Origin: an uncultured Caulobacter sp.
Lineage (GTDB): Bacteria > Pseudomonadota > Alphaproteobacteria > Caulobacterales > Caulobacteraceae
Assembly (NCBI RefSeq): GCF_937900395.1
Contig: NZ_CALCDX010000161.1
Location: 1-64,000 of the forward strand
DNA length: 64,000 nucleotides
Direction of reading: 5' to 3'
Shown piece after piece: positions 8,653 through 16,321 of this stretch. Every line of letters starts with the position of its first letter. Within the stretch, counting starts at the first letter, position 1. The position numbers and the translations under genes are program-made. The notes below the pieces were generated by a model. That model was given only the letters and a program-made list of their open reading frames with translations. It was not told where the DNA came from and ran no database searches.

Positions 8653-9591
8653 ATGTCGCAGCCTGGCATTCTCTATCCCAAGATGACCGTGATCGGGGCC
8701 GGCCTGATCGGCGGCTCGATCATCCGCGCCGCCCGCGAGCACGGGGTGGTCGGTGAGATCACGGTCGCCGACGCCAGCGAAGCGCACCGCGCCCGCGTCG
8801 TCGAACTGGGCGTCGCCGAGCACGTCACCGGCGACATCGCCGAGGCGGTCAAGGACGCCGATCTGGTGGTGATCGCCACGCCGGTGCTGTCGATCCCCGA
8901 CCTCGCCGCCCAGGTGATCCCGGCCATGAAGGCGGGCGCGACCCTGACCGACGTCGGCTCGACCAAGGGCAATGTCGCCGAGGCGTTCCGCGCCCAGGAC
9001 CTGTCGAAGATCCACGCCATCCCCGGCCACCCGATCGCCGGCACCGAGCAGTCCGGCCCTGACGCCGGCTTTTCCGAGCTGTTCGAAAACCGCTGGACGA
9101 TCCTGACGCCGCTGGACAGCGAGGACGAAGCCTACGCCGCCGCCGTCGCTCGCCTGTCGGCCTTCTGGCGCGCCTTCGGGGCCCAGGTCGAGCTGATGGA
9201 CGAAAAGCACCACGACCTCGTCCTGGCCGTCGTCTCGCACCTGCCCCACCTGATCGCCTACACGATCGTCGGCAGCGCGGCGGACCTGGAGAACGTCACC
9301 GAGAACGAGGTCATCAAGTACTCGGCCTCGGGCTTCCGCGACTTCACCCGCATCGCCGCCAGCGACCCGACCATGTGGCGCGACATCTTCGTGGCCAACA
9401 AGGACGCGGTGCTGGAGATGCTGGGCCGCTTCACCGAGGACCTGCAGGCCATGAGCCGCGCGATCCGCTGGGGCGACGCCGACACCCTGCACGCCCACTT
9501 CACCCGCACGCGCGCCATCCGTCGCGGCATCGTGGCGGCGGGCCAGGAAAGCGCCGAGCCGAACTTCGGTCGGGATCGCGGCAAGCACTGA
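8653..9591 (+). CDS. Prephenate/arogenate dehydrogenase family protein
   Basis: A 312-residue TyrA-family dehydrogenase. The Rossmann motif is VIGAGLIGGSIIRA (residues 14-27), followed by DADLVVIATPVLSIPDL, DVGSTKGN, GHPIAGTEQSGP with the catalytic histidine, and AVVSHLPHLIAY. It oxidatively decarboxylates prephenate or arogenate toward tyrosine using NAD(P)+ in the cytosol. The ATG directly abuts the hisC stop, so the pair is cotranscribed. No ACT domain follows. The choice between prephenate and arogenate as substrate is not determined by sequence. Confidence 0.92.
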   Translation: MSQPGILYPKMTVIGAGLIGGSIIRAAREHGVVGEITVADASEAHRARVVELGVAEHVTGDIAEAVKDADLVVIATPVLSIPDLAAQVIPAMKAGATLTDVGSTKGNVAEAFRAQDLSKIHAIPGHPIAGTEQSGPDAGFSELFENRWTILTPLDSEDEAYAAAVARLSAFWRAFGAQVELMDEKHHDLVLAVVSHLPHLIAYTIVGSAADLENVTENEVIKYSASGFRDFTRIAASDPTMWRDIFVANKDAVLEMLGRFTEDLQAMSRAIRWGDADTLHAHFTRTRAIRRGIVAAGQESAEPNFGRDRGKH

Positions 9592-9693
9592 GGCCCGGCC
9601 CGTCCGATCTCGCCGTATTCGCGAAACATGTCGGCAACAATCTGGGCTCATGCAAAGCTTCCAGGGACAATCACCCGGAAGGAAACAACCCCT

Positions 9694-10032
9694 ATGCGCC
9701 GCATGCTTCTCGCCGCGCTCGCAACCTGCGCCACTGTCGCCGCGGGCGCCGCGCTCGCCCAGGAAGGCCCGCCGCCCGGCATGCGGATGCCTGCCCCGGA
9801 GGACATTTTCAAGCGTTGGGACACCAACGGCGACGGCGTGGTCGACAAGGCCGAATGGACCGCCGCGGGCCGTCCTGAAGACCGCTTCGCGATGATCGAC
9901 GTCGACAAGGACGGCAAGGTCACGCTCGACGAGCTGAAGGGCGCCTTCGAGAAGATGCGCCAGCGCCGGATGCAACAGGGCGACGGCCCGCCTCCGGGTC
10001 CGCCGCCGGAAGGCCCGATGCCGCAAAACTGA
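9694..10032 (+). CDS. Secreted EF-hand calcium-binding protein
   Basis: A 112-residue protein with a signal peptide (MRRMLLAALATCATVAAGAALAQ, cleavage after ALAQ) and two EF-hand loops, DTNGDGVVDKAEW and DVDKDGKVTLDEL, each with acidic residues at positions 1, 3, 5 and 12. A proline/glycine/methionine-rich tail (PPPGPPPEGP) follows. It is expected to bind calcium in the periplasm; the target is unknown. The start ATG at 9694 has an AAGGAAAC ribosome-binding site and gives a clean signal peptide. A rho-independent terminator follows at once, so it is probably monocistronic. Confidence 0.87.
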   Translation: MRRMLLAALATCATVAAGAALAQEGPPPGMRMPAPEDIFKRWDTNGDGVVDKAEWTAAGRPEDRFAMIDVDKDGKVTLDELKGAFEKMRQRRMQQGDGPPPGPPPEGPMPQN

Positions 10033-10052
10033 TCCGGCCTCCGCCCGATCCG

Positions 10053-10086
10053 ACGCCGTCCAGCCACACCGCTGGGCGGCGTTTTT
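10053..10086 (+). terminator. Rho-independent terminator after the EF-hand gene
   Basis: An 11-bp stem (ACGCCGTCCAG with CTGGGCGGCGT, one G-U pair) with an 8-nt loop is followed directly by TTTTT at 10082-10086, about 20 bp after the stop codon. Confidence 0.85.
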
Positions 10087-10216
10087 CGTTGAGGCCATTC
10101 GCCGCGGCAACCTCGGCGGCGCTCCATTGGCTTGACCATGAAGCCGGACGCTGACGTCCTGCTCAAAATGAGGTCGATTTACCGCCTGGGCGGCTCCATC
10201 TAAGGTAGCGTTAGCA

Positions 10217-10390
10217 ATGGCGGCCCACGCAGCAAAGCCCAGTGCGCAAGCGGTTTCGGAGGCGAGAAAGCTCATGGTTTCCAAGGTTTTCGCCATCTTG
10301 CGCGGCGCTTTGTCGCGAGACCCGCGCGATGACTCGGCGACGGGGCCGACGCATAGTTTCCAGCAACCCTATGTCGTAACATCTAGATAG
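10217..10390 (+). CDS. Possible small protein upstream of the hybrid kinase
   Basis: A 57-codon frame starts with ATG at 10217 (MAAHAAKPSAQAVSEARKLM) and ends with TAG two bases before the kinase ATG. The tight spacing is like a translationally coupled leader gene. The product would be basic, with a central hydrophobic stretch (VSKVFAILRGAL) and a polar tail. The ribosome-binding site is weak (AAGG 12 nt upstream) and third-position GC is lower than in neighbours. I recognise no family. It occupies most of the roughly 300-bp interval between the EF-hand terminator and the kinase, which otherwise shows no gene. Confidence 0.35.
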   Translation: MAAHAAKPSAQAVSEARKLMVSKVFAILRGALSRDPRDDSATGPTHSFQQPYVVTSR

Positions 10391-10392
10391 CC

Positions 10393-12246
10393 ATGGCCAC
10401 GGCGCGAGGACGTTCGAGCATCCGCGACAATCCCCTCACCTTGGCCCTTGTCCGGCAGGCCTCGCGCAACAGCGTCGCGACGATGGCTGTGCAGGCCGCG
10501 GCCGCTATCGGGGTCACCCTCGCCACCCTGCCGTCCGAACGGCCCGTGTACTGGATGTGGCTGACGATAACGCTCGCCGTCCTGGCCGCGCGCATTGTCG
10601 TGGATCGTCTGCTGGCTTCGGCGTTGAAGGGCGGCGCGTTCGCCCGTCATCTGAACCAGATTGTCGTCGCCTTTTCCGCGGGCCTGCTGATCAGCGCCGC
10701 CCTGTGGGCCTTGCTGGCCTGGGTTCGCTTCCCCATCGACAGCCAACGCACGCGTTTTGTGATCATCGTGGTGCTTTCAGCCTTGGCGGGCGGCGCCACG
10801 GGCGTGCTGTCGCCGATGAAGCTGACGGGCCGGATCTATATCTCGCTGATCCTGCTGCCCGCATCCGTGGCCTTGCTGCTCGGTCCCGACCGCGCCCTAG
10901 GTTTGCTGGGCATGGCGTTCTGGCTGGTCATGCTGGCCGGTCACCGAAACAACCACGCCCTGCTCGTCGACTCCGTCCAGTTGCGTGACCAGAACCGAGA
11001 TCTCGTCGAGGCCCTGGCGCGCCGCAGCCACGACCTCAACAGCCTGAACCAGGACCTCGAGGCCCGGGTCGCTCTGCGCACCCGCCAATTGCAGGAGGCC
11101 ACCGAGCGCGCCCAGAGCGCCAACGAGGCCAAGTCGCGCTTCCTGGCCACGGTCAGCCACGAGATGCGCACCCCCCTGAACGCCATCCTCGGTCTTGGTC
11201 AGATTCTGGCCCGCTCCTCGCTCAACAGGAAGCAGCGCGAGCAGGTTCTGGAGATGAAGGGCGCGGCCCGGCGGCTGCGCATGATGATCGACGACGTGCT
11301 GGATCTTTGCCAGCTGGACGATGGCGAACTGCAGTTGAAGCCCCGGCCGTTCCACCTGACCGCCCTGGCGCAATCGCTCGACAACCTGCACCGCCCCACG
11401 GCGGAGGCGCGAGGCCTGCGCCTGACCATGCAGCTCGAGGCCGGCCTTGGCGAAACCCGGCTCGGCGACGTCGACCGTCTGCGCCAAGTGATCAGCGTGC
11501 TGATCGACAACGCCCTGAAGTTCACCCAGGAGGGCGGCGTCGATTGCCGGATCAGCGGCGCGGGCGACGACCTGCGGATCGAAGTCAGCGACACCGGCGA
11601 CGGCGTCGCGCCCGAGAAAATGGCGGTGATCTTCGAGCGCTTCAGCCAGATCGACGACTCGACCAAGCGCGCGGCGGGCGGCATCGGCCTGGGCCTGGCG
11701 CTCTGTCAGGGCCTTGTCGCCAAGATGGGCGGCGAGATGTCGGCCTTGTCGCAACCCGGCCAAGGATCGACCTTCAGCCTGCGTATCCCCTGCCCGGCCG
11801 TCGCCGAAACGCCGCAACACGCGCCAAGTCCGCGCGCGGAGGACGAGGAGCATCCCACCCTGCTGGTCGTCGACGACAACGCCATGAACCGCGAGATCAT
11901 CGCCGCCCTCGTCGAGCCGTTCGGCATCGCCTGCGGCTTCGCCGCCGACGGGCGCGAGGCGGTCGAGGCCTGGCGGCGCCAGCCCTGGGACGCGATCTTC
12001 ATGGACGTCCACATGCCGGTGATGGACGGCGTGGAGGCCACCCGCGCCATTCGCCGGGAAGAAGGCCGCCTGGGCCGCCGGCGGGTGCCGATCGTGGCGG
12101 TCACCGCCAGCCTGATGGAACAGGAGACCGCCGGCTACCACGCCGCCGGAATGGATGACGTTCTTCCCAAACCGATCGAGGTCAGCGCTCTTGCCGAGAT
12201 GCTGGCCCGATGCGTCGGCGGCGGAGAGGACGCGTCGGAATCCTAG
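10393..12246 (+). CDS. Membrane hybrid sensor histidine kinase with receiver
   Basis: A 617-residue hybrid kinase. The first about 190 residues hold five or six transmembrane helices with little periplasmic sequence. A coiled coil (SLNQDLEARVALRTRQLQEA) follows, then HisKA with the phosphoacceptor in FLATVSHEMRTPLNAILG (about residues 251-268), HATPase with N box IDNALKFTQEGG and G boxes DTGDGV and GIGLGLALCQ, and a C-terminal receiver (VVDDNAMNR, phosphoacceptor IFMDVHMPVMDG, KP near the end). It likely autophosphorylates and relays internally to its receiver, then to a separate Hpt or regulator. No DNA-binding output is present. The signal sensed is unknown; the six-helix input suggests membrane or small hydrophobic cues. 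Confidence 0.92.
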   Translation: MATARGRSSIRDNPLTLALVRQASRNSVATMAVQAAAAIGVTLATLPSERPVYWMWLTITLAVLAARIVVDRLLASALKGGAFARHLNQIVVAFSAGLLISAALWALLAWVRFPIDSQRTRFVIIVVLSALAGGATGVLSPMKLTGRIYISLILLPASVALLLGPDRALGLLGMAFWLVMLAGHRNNHALLVDSVQLRDQNRDLVEALARRSHDLNSLNQDLEARVALRTRQLQEATERAQSANEAKSRFLATVSHEMRTPLNAILGLGQILARSSLNRKQREQVLEMKGAARRLRMMIDDVLDLCQLDDGELQLKPRPFHLTALAQSLDNLHRPTAEARGLRLTMQLEAGLGETRLGDVDRLRQVISVLIDNALKFTQEGGVDCRISGAGDDLRIEVSDTGDGVAPEKMAVIFERFSQIDDSTKRAAGGIGLGLALCQGLVAKMGGEMSALSQPGQGSTFSLRIPCPAVAETPQHAPSPRAEDEEHPTLLVVDDNAMNREIIAALVEPFGIACGFAADGREAVEAWRRQPWDAIFMDVHMPVMDGVEATRAIRREEGRLGRRRVPIVAVTASLMEQETAGYHAAGMDDVLPKPIEVSALAEMLARCVGGGEDASES

Positions 12247-12262
12247 AACCGGCGGGCGAAGC

Positions 12263-12928
12263 CTAGCGCAGACCGGACTCGCGCGGCTCATCGACCGGCG
12301 GAGGGCAGCCGGGCGACGAAGGCCTTGGCGGCGCGCGGTCCGCGGCGGACGGCGCACCCTCGCCGCGGATCACCTGCACCTGCTTGACGCAACGCCCGTC
12401 GGCGACACGCTCCATCCGCACCTTGCGGATCTCGAACGTCGGCGGGACGACCGCCTGGATCCAGGCGTAGGCTGCCGCGCCGCCCCCGCCAACGACGAGC
12501 GCCAGGGCGGCGCCGGCGGTGACCCAACTCGATCCCAGGGCCCAGCGCACCGACGGCGGCCGGACCGGCTCGGACGGCTCCTCGAAGATCCAGCGATAGC
12601 CGAGCTTGGGCACGGTTTCGATGAAGCGCGGCGCCCGGACATCGTCGCCCAGCGCCCGGCGCAACTTGGCGATGGCCTGGCTCAGGGCCTCATCGGACCC
12701 CTCGTGCTCGCCCCAAACCGTCTCGATCAGGTGATCGCGCGAGGCGGTCAGGCCAGGCCGCCCCGACAGCACCAGCAGGAGCTCGAAGACCCGCGGCTCA
12801 AGGGCGCAGGACCCGTCCGGGGCGCGCACGCGCCGGCTCTCCACGTCGACCGTGACGTCGCCGAACGCCAGCGGCGCTGGACCGCGTCGGCGATCAGCTT
12901 TTCGAGATGTTTCCGTCAGGACTTCCAC
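12263..12928 (-). CDS. Membrane-anchored winged-helix regulator, CadC/ToxR type
   Basis: The N-terminal about 110 residues form an OmpR/PhoB-type winged helix: FGDVTVDVESRRV, LEPRVFELLLVLSGRPG, TASRDHLIETVWG, the recognition helix EALSQAIAKLRRALGDD, and ETVPKLGYRWIF. A single TM helix (SSWVTAGAALALVVGGGGAAAYAW) and a short proline-rich periplasmic tail follow, so it resembles CadC/ToxR regulators that sense at the membrane. The start is set at GTG 12928 because AAGGGAGG lies 10 nt upstream; an ATG at 12964 would add 12 basic residues but lacks a site. It is divergent from the S41 protease gene, a natural candidate target. Confidence 0.85.
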   Translation of the reverse strand: MEVLTETSRKADRRRGPAPLAFGDVTVDVESRRVRAPDGSCALEPRVFELLLVLSGRPGLTASRDHLIETVWGEHEGSDEALSQAIAKLRRALGDDVRAPRFIETVPKLGYRWIFEEPSEPVRPPSVRWALGSSWVTAGAALALVVGGGGAAAYAWIQAVVPPTFEIRKVRMERVADGRCVKQVQVIRGEGAPSAADRAPPRPSSPGCPPPVDEPRESGLR

Positions 12929-12976
12929 GCGGCGATCGCCTCCCTTGCGCCCATTCAACCTCATGAGGAGACGACT

Positions 12977-13996
12977 GTGCGGCGCAATTTGGTCATGACG
13001 ATCGGTCTTGGGACGATCGCCCTTGGTTTGACGCTGATCACCGTTCAACCCACTCTGGCCATGCAGGCCGCCCCATCGGCCGAGGCTCCCGCCCTTGGCG
13101 CGGCGATCGATAGCCTGGCCGACAAGCTGCGGACCTCGTACGTCGAGCCGGCGGTCGGCGAGCGGTACGCCGCCATGCTGCGGGCCAACCGATCGGACTA
13201 TCTGCACATCACCGACTCGGCGGCGCTGGCCAGGCGCGTCACAGCCGACCTGCAGGCTGTGCACGCCGACGGACACCTGCGCGTGACGGTCGCCAGCGCC
13301 AGCGCCGCGCCAGGCCGGCTGCGCCCCGCCGGCGGTCCCGTCATCCTGGACCCGAAATGGATCGCCGATGGCGTGGCCTATGTCCGCTTGACGATGTTCG
13401 ACGGTTCGCCGGAAAGCCTGGCGATCCTGGAGGCCTTCATGAAGGAGCACGCCGACGCCAAGGCGATCATCTTCGACGCGCGCGAGCACCACGGCGGCGG
13501 GCCCGACGAGATGGACGTCATCCTGCCCTATCTGTTCGCCAAGCCGACCCGTCTGGTCACGCTCGATCTGGCGCAGTCCGTGGTCGACGCGCTTGAGTCT
13601 CCGCCCCAGGATCCGCCCTCCATGCGACACGTCGCGGGGCCGCCCGGCGTCTATCGCCGCGAGCACTGGGTCACGCCCAACGCCGAGACCCGCCTGCGAA
13701 ACGCCAAGGTGTTCTACCTGACCTCCCGCGCCACGGCCTCGGCCGGCGAGCATCTGGCCCTGGCCCTGCAACGCACCCATCGGGGCGTCCTGGTCGGCGA
13801 GCGCACCGCCGGGGCCAACCACTTCGGCGGCTTCGAGCCCATCGGCGCCGGCCTCACCGCCTCCGTTCCCGTCGGCCGCGCCTTTGATCCCGACACCGGC
13901 AAGGACTGGGAAACCGTCGGCCTGACCCCCGACATCGCCGTTCCGGCCGACCGGGCTCTGGACAAGGCCCTGGAGCTGGCCAAGGCCGGCTCCTAA
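12977..13996 (+). CDS. S41 family (tail-specific protease-like) peptidase
   Basis: A 339-residue exported protein. The signal peptide is MRRNLVMTIGLGTIALGLTL with cleavage after about TLAMQA. The S41 core has IIFDAREHHGGGPDEM and the nucleophile region FYLTSRATASAGEHLALALQ, with serine in TASAGE, then GVLVGERTAGANH and a final VGLTPDIAVPADRALDKAL. No PDZ domain is seen, which fits the short retinol-binding-like S41 members. It probably acts as a periplasmic peptidase of unknown substrate. The GTG start has GAGGAG six nt upstream. It is the last chromosomal gene before the prophage. Confidence 0.86.
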   Translation: MRRNLVMTIGLGTIALGLTLITVQPTLAMQAAPSAEAPALGAAIDSLADKLRTSYVEPAVGERYAAMLRANRSDYLHITDSAALARRVTADLQAVHADGHLRVTVASASAAPGRLRPAGGPVILDPKWIADGVAYVRLTMFDGSPESLAILEAFMKEHADAKAIIFDAREHHGGGPDEMDVILPYLFAKPTRLVTLDLAQSVVDALESPPQDPPSMRHVAGPPGVYRREHWVTPNAETRLRNAKVFYLTSRATASAGEHLALALQRTHRGVLVGERTAGANHFGGFEPIGAGLTASVPVGRAFDPDTGKDWETVGLTPDIAVPADRALDKALELAKAGS

Positions 13997-14007
13997 GGAT
14001 CTCGCCG

Positions 14008-14044
14008 CGCGGCGGCTCGGACATCTCCAGCCCGAGCCGCCGCG
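14008..14044 (+). terminator. Strong hairpin after the S41 peptidase gene
   Basis: A perfect 13-bp stem (CGCGGCGGCTCGG at 14008-14020 with its complement at 14032-14044) and an 11-nt loop lie just after the stop. There is no T run, so it may be a weak terminator or a 3' stability hairpin. Confidence 0.5.
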
Positions 14045-14085
14045 TCATCCGTCCCCAAGCTCTCGAAATCAAGTCGCGCGAGCGC

Positions 14086-14114
14086 TTGAGTAGAGCCCCG
14101 AGCCGGGCTAAACG
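14086..14114 (+). promoter_or_regulatory. Native promoter of the interrupted tRNA-Gly gene
   Basis: TTGAGTA (14086-14092), a 14-nt spacer and GCTAAACG (14107-14114) fit the Caulobacter housekeeping consensus TTGACGS-N10-14-GCTANAWC. The element ends 13 bp before the tRNA 5' end at 14128. After prophage insertion it now drives only the truncated 5' tRNA fragment. Confidence 0.65.
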
Positions 14115-14127
14115 GTTCGTCCCTTTG

Positions 14128-14166
14128 GCGGGCGTAGTTCAGAGGTAGAACGTCAGCTTCCCAAGC
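14128..14166 (+). repeat. attL core: 5' half of tRNA-Gly
   Basis: These 39 bases are identical to the first 39 bases of the intact tRNA-Gly at 55566-55604, covering the acceptor strand, D arm and anticodon stem-loop through CCCAAGC. Identity stops at 14167 (GGGACGG against TGAATGT) and does not extend upstream. This is the left boundary of the prophage. The fragment lacks the T arm and 3' acceptor strand and cannot make a tRNA. Confidence 0.93.
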
Positions 14167-14198
14167 GGGACGGACGCTTTAAAAATCAAGGCCTTGAC

Positions 14199-14260
14199 TG
14201 TAAAACGCGCCTTATTAAACTCAAAAGAAATCAAGTGCTTAGAGCCGCCGTGTAAAACGC
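14199..14260 (+). repeat. Candidate integrase arm sites, left end
   Basis: TGTAAAACGC occurs at 14199-14208 and 14251-14260, 52 bp apart in the same orientation, just inside attL. The same 10-mer lies at 55492-55501, with TGTAAAATGC at 55504-55513, just inside attR. In the excised circle they would flank the core on both sides, as arm-type integrase sites do in lambda-like systems. Binding is inferred, not shown. Confidence 0.65.
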
Positions 14261-14375
14261 GATCCGGCCTTCGCCAGAGCCCCTGAAGCGCCGATCGGCC
14301 GAAAGCGCGCCCAGCAGGTCGCCGAAGACGTGTTTCGAGCGATCGTGCGCAAGCGCCTGGGCAAGGCCTAGAACG
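14261..14375 (+). other. Short coding-like remnant at the left end
   Basis: The frame ending in TAG at 14368-14370 reads RAQQVAEDVFRAIVRKRLGK before the stop, with protein-like composition, but it has no convincing start codon or ribosome-binding site and runs back into the arm site. It may be the 3' remnant of a lost gene. Nothing else is seen between the arm sites and the terminator. Confidence 0.25.
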
Positions 14376-14408
14376 AAAAAGGCCCCGCCAGCGTGAGCCG
14401 GCGGGGCC
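14376..14408 (-). terminator. Terminator of the leftward late operon
   Basis: On the minus strand a perfect 9-bp stem (GGCCCCGCC/GGCGGGGCC, 10-nt loop) is followed by TTTTT at 14380-14376. It lies 27 bp after the last leftward gene and closes the structural/lysis transcript before the chromosome junction. Confidence 0.88.
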
Positions 14409-14434
14409 TATGAAGCGTAGGGCGTGCGAGCCGC

Positions 14435-14695
14435 CTAGTCGACCGGCGTGAAGTCGACGTAGAACGTGTCGCCGGGCTCGAACCCACCGATCAGCGCCGG
14501 GTTGGCGATGACGATGTCGAACAGAGCCGAGGGCGAGAACTTGGCGAAGGTGTTGTCTTCGTCCGTGCCGTCCTCCGGATACGGGCTGGACTTGGACACT
14601 CCATGGAACGTCACGCGCTCCTGGACGACCTTGCCATCGCCGCCAGCGAACGGCAGCACCGAACCCACGCGAAGTTTCGCGCGCATCTTAGTCAT
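14435..14695 (-). CDS. Small phage protein, unknown
   Basis: An 86-residue protein (MTKMRAKLRVGSVLPFAGGD...) with an AGGAG ribosome-binding site eight nt upstream. It is predicted to be a small beta-rich cytosolic protein: KLRVGSVLPF and FEPGDTFYVDFTPVD look like strands. No signal peptide or TM segment is present. It is the last gene of the leftward late operon, just before a strong terminator and behind the spanin genes. I do not recognise a family; the location suggests a lysis or virion accessory, or a moron. Confidence 0.6.
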   Translation of the reverse strand: MTKMRAKLRVGSVLPFAGGDGKVVQERVTFHGVSKSSPYPEDGTDEDNTFAKFSPSALFDIVIANPALIGGFEPGDTFYVDFTPVD

Positions 14696-14781
14696 GGTTT
14701 TCTCCTGAGATTAGCCGGCGGTAGGCGGCCGGATCGCCTCGGCTAAGCCGAACGTGTTCGCTCCAGCCTCGCGGCGAGCGG

Positions 14782-15390
14782 TCAGGGCTCCGGATCTGGC
14801 GCCTTGATATGCTTGGACCAGAGATCGGCCTGGCGCGCGTACCACGTGCGCCAGGCTAGGGCCTCTTCCCGCCATTCGAGGGCGACGCCGTAGTTTGCGA
14901 CCATGGTCTCGGCGACGGCAGAGAGCGGAACTCCGGAAGGGGCTTCGACAGGTCCACCGGCGGCGGCGGGAACGGCGGCCCCATGAGCTGCGGCGTCGTG
15001 CAGGCGGATAAAGCCGTCAGGCACAACACAAGCACGATCGCTTTCAACGGTGACATAAACCGGTACCTCCTTGGTCAGGGTTTGGGTGACGGTGCGGATC
15101 TCGACCTTCCGGCGCTCCAGGGCGGCCGAGACGTCGGTCGAGATCTTGCGCCCCTCCGTCGCTACCTTGGTCACGACCTTGACGGCCGCCGCCCGGCGCT
15201 TGGCTTCGTCCCCCTTCTCGCGCGCGACGCCCGATCGCTGGCCGAGCTGGAAGGCGACGACAATCGCCAGTGCGACCAGCAGCCCGCCCAACAGGAGGCG
15301 ACCGAAGCGGGTCTTCGAGAAGGCGAGCAGCCATTCCCACGCGCCGCGGATGAAGGCTCTGACGGCGAGGCCGAAGCCGAGCGCGGTCAT
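14782..15390 (-). CDS. Rz-like inner-membrane spanin
   Basis: A 202-residue protein with one N-terminal TM helix (FGRLLLGGLLVALAIVVAFQLG) and a long periplasmic region starting with a coiled coil rich in K, R and E (REKGDEAKRRAAAVKVV, RKVEIRTVTQTLTKEVPVYV). This is the layout of i-spanins, which fuse inner and outer membranes at the last step of lysis together with Rz1. A separate Rz1-like lipoprotein gene lies wholly inside it in another frame. The ATG overlaps the endolysin stop (ATGA), giving the cassette order endolysin-Rz/Rz1. Rz genes diverge strongly, so the call rests on architecture and context. Confidence 0.85.
   Translation of the reverse strand: MTALGFGLAVRAFIRGAWEWLLAFSKTRFGRLLLGGLLVALAIVVAFQLGQRSGVAREKGDEAKRRAAAVKVVTKVATEGRKISTDVSAALERRKVEIRTVTQTLTKEVPVYVTVESDRACVVPDGFIRLHDAAAHGAAVPAAAGGPVEAPSGVPLSAVAETMVANYGVALEWREEALAWRTWYARQADLWSKHIKAPDPEP
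14856..15056 (-). CDS. Rz1-like outer-membrane spanin lipoprotein, embedded
   Basis: A 66-residue frame nested inside the Rz gene in a different frame. It starts with a lipoprotein signal (MSPLKAIVLVLCLTALSAC), the lipobox LSAC putting the lipidated cysteine at residue 19. The mature part is short and proline-rich (PPFPPPPVDLSKPLPEF), typical of o-spanins. A strong GGAGG ribosome-binding site lies about nine nt upstream of the ATG, inside Rz. The embedded arrangement matches lambda Rz/Rz1. Confidence 0.88.
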   Translation of the reverse strand: MSPLKAIVLVLCLTALSACTTPQLMGPPFPPPPVDLSKPLPEFRSLPSPRPWSQTTASPSNGGKRP

Positions 15391-16007
15391 GACGACCACC
15401 CGCCGGCCATCAGCGCCTCTTGGAAGTCCATGGCGTGCTCGGCGATCTTGTCGGCCTTATCCACGCCATTGATGATCCGGCGAGCCTTGGTGAAGGCGTC
15501 ACGGCTCGCCGCGCCGTCGGCCGGCAAGTAGTCGGCCAGCTTCTTGCCGGTGAACCACCCTTCGGCCATGCCGTCGCGCATCACGCACGCGGCGATGCTC
15601 GGCCGCATGGCCGCGTCCGGATCGGCGACCAGGTCGACGCCGACCTTCCGCGCCGCCTTGGCGTAGTTCACTTGCCAAGTGAGCTGGACGTAGCCTCGGC
15701 CACAGAACTTGACGCCGTCGCCAGGCTTGACGTTGCCGTGCGCCTTCGCGCGGGCCGGGTCGCGCCCCTCGACGTCGTACTCGCGGCGAAGATAGTTCGC
15801 GCCGCCGAACTCTTTGACCGGCTGCATCGTGCCGCCGGTTTCGTGATAGGCGGTCGCCAGCGCATAGGCGGTATGGGCCATGGGCCACCCCGCGCAAGCG
15901 GCTAGAATGGCGTTGCAGCCATCGATTTCGGCCTGGACCAGCACGGGACCAAGAAGGTCAGAGTTTCGCGCACGGTCGAAGAAGGCCTTGGCGTTGACCA
16001 AGGTCAT
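15387..16007 (-). CDS. Endolysin, glycoside hydrolase family 19-like
   Basis: A 206-residue lysozyme/chitinase-fold protein. The GH19-type features are ATAYHETGGTMQPVKE with the catalytic glutamate (about residue 50), then FCGRGYVQLTWQVNYAKAA and the C-terminal FTKARRIINGVDKADKIAEH. It would cut the peptidoglycan glycan chain at lysis. No signal peptide is present, so it needs a holin. The start MTLVNAKAFF follows GGAGAG; the longer frame to 16262 is a shadow of the neighbouring membrane gene. Its stop overlaps the Rz start. Confidence 0.88.
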   Translation of the reverse strand: MTLVNAKAFFDRARNSDLLGPVLVQAEIDGCNAILAACAGWPMAHTAYALATAYHETGGTMQPVKEFGGANYLRREYDVEGRDPARAKAHGNVKPGDGVKFCGRGYVQLTWQVNYAKAARKVGVDLVADPDAAMRPSIAACVMRDGMAEGWFTGKKLADYLPADGAASRDAFTKARRIINGVDKADKIAEHAMDFQEALMAGGWSS

Positions 16008-16033
16008 GAGGTCTCTCCAGGTTGTCAGAAGGG

Positions 16034-16321
16034 TCAGCCGCGGGTCGCGCGCTGGCGGCCGAGATTGACCGCGAAGGCCACCGCGTAGACGGCCAGCGCC
16101 AGTTCGACGCCGATCAGCAGCCAAGCGGGCAAGCGCCCCTCGACGGCATGCCAGAGGCCCGCGAGAACGAAGACTGTCGCGGCCAAGTCCAGCGCCAGGC
16201 GCAAGAGGCGCGGCGCGCCCGGCCAGCCGCGCGCCTTCGCGCCCAGCAGCCTTGCGCGCCAATGGAAGGCATAGGCGGCGACGATCAGCGCCGCGCCTCC
16301 GATCACGGCCCCGATCGTCAT
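16034..16321 (-). CDS. Small three-TM phage membrane protein
   Basis: A 95-residue protein with three predicted transmembrane helices (TIGAVIGGAALIVAAYAFHW; LALDLAATVFVLAGLWHA; PAWLLIGVELALAVYAVAFA) and short basic loops. The ATG overlaps the stop of the preceding putative holin gene (ATGA), and it is followed by the endolysin. Position and topology suggest a second holin or antiholin. No sequence family is recognised. Confidence 0.7.
   Translation of the reverse strand: MTIGAVIGGAALIVAAYAFHWRARLLGAKARGWPGAPRLLRLALDLAATVFVLAGLWHAVEGRLPAWLLIGVELALAVYAVAFAVNLGRQRATRG

Noticed and set aside
7453..10296. A 947-codon open frame on the minus strand
   Set aside because: It runs antisense to three well-identified genes and has no recognisable domain; in GC-rich DNA such long shadow frames are expected.
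12155..12976. N-terminal extension of the S41 peptidase frame
   Set aside because: This part is antisense to the winged-helix regulator; the real start at 12977 has a ribosome-binding site and a signal peptide.
14128..14166. A second tRNA-Gly gene
   Set aside because: Only positions 1-39 are present, with no T arm or 3' acceptor strand; it is the attL remnant.
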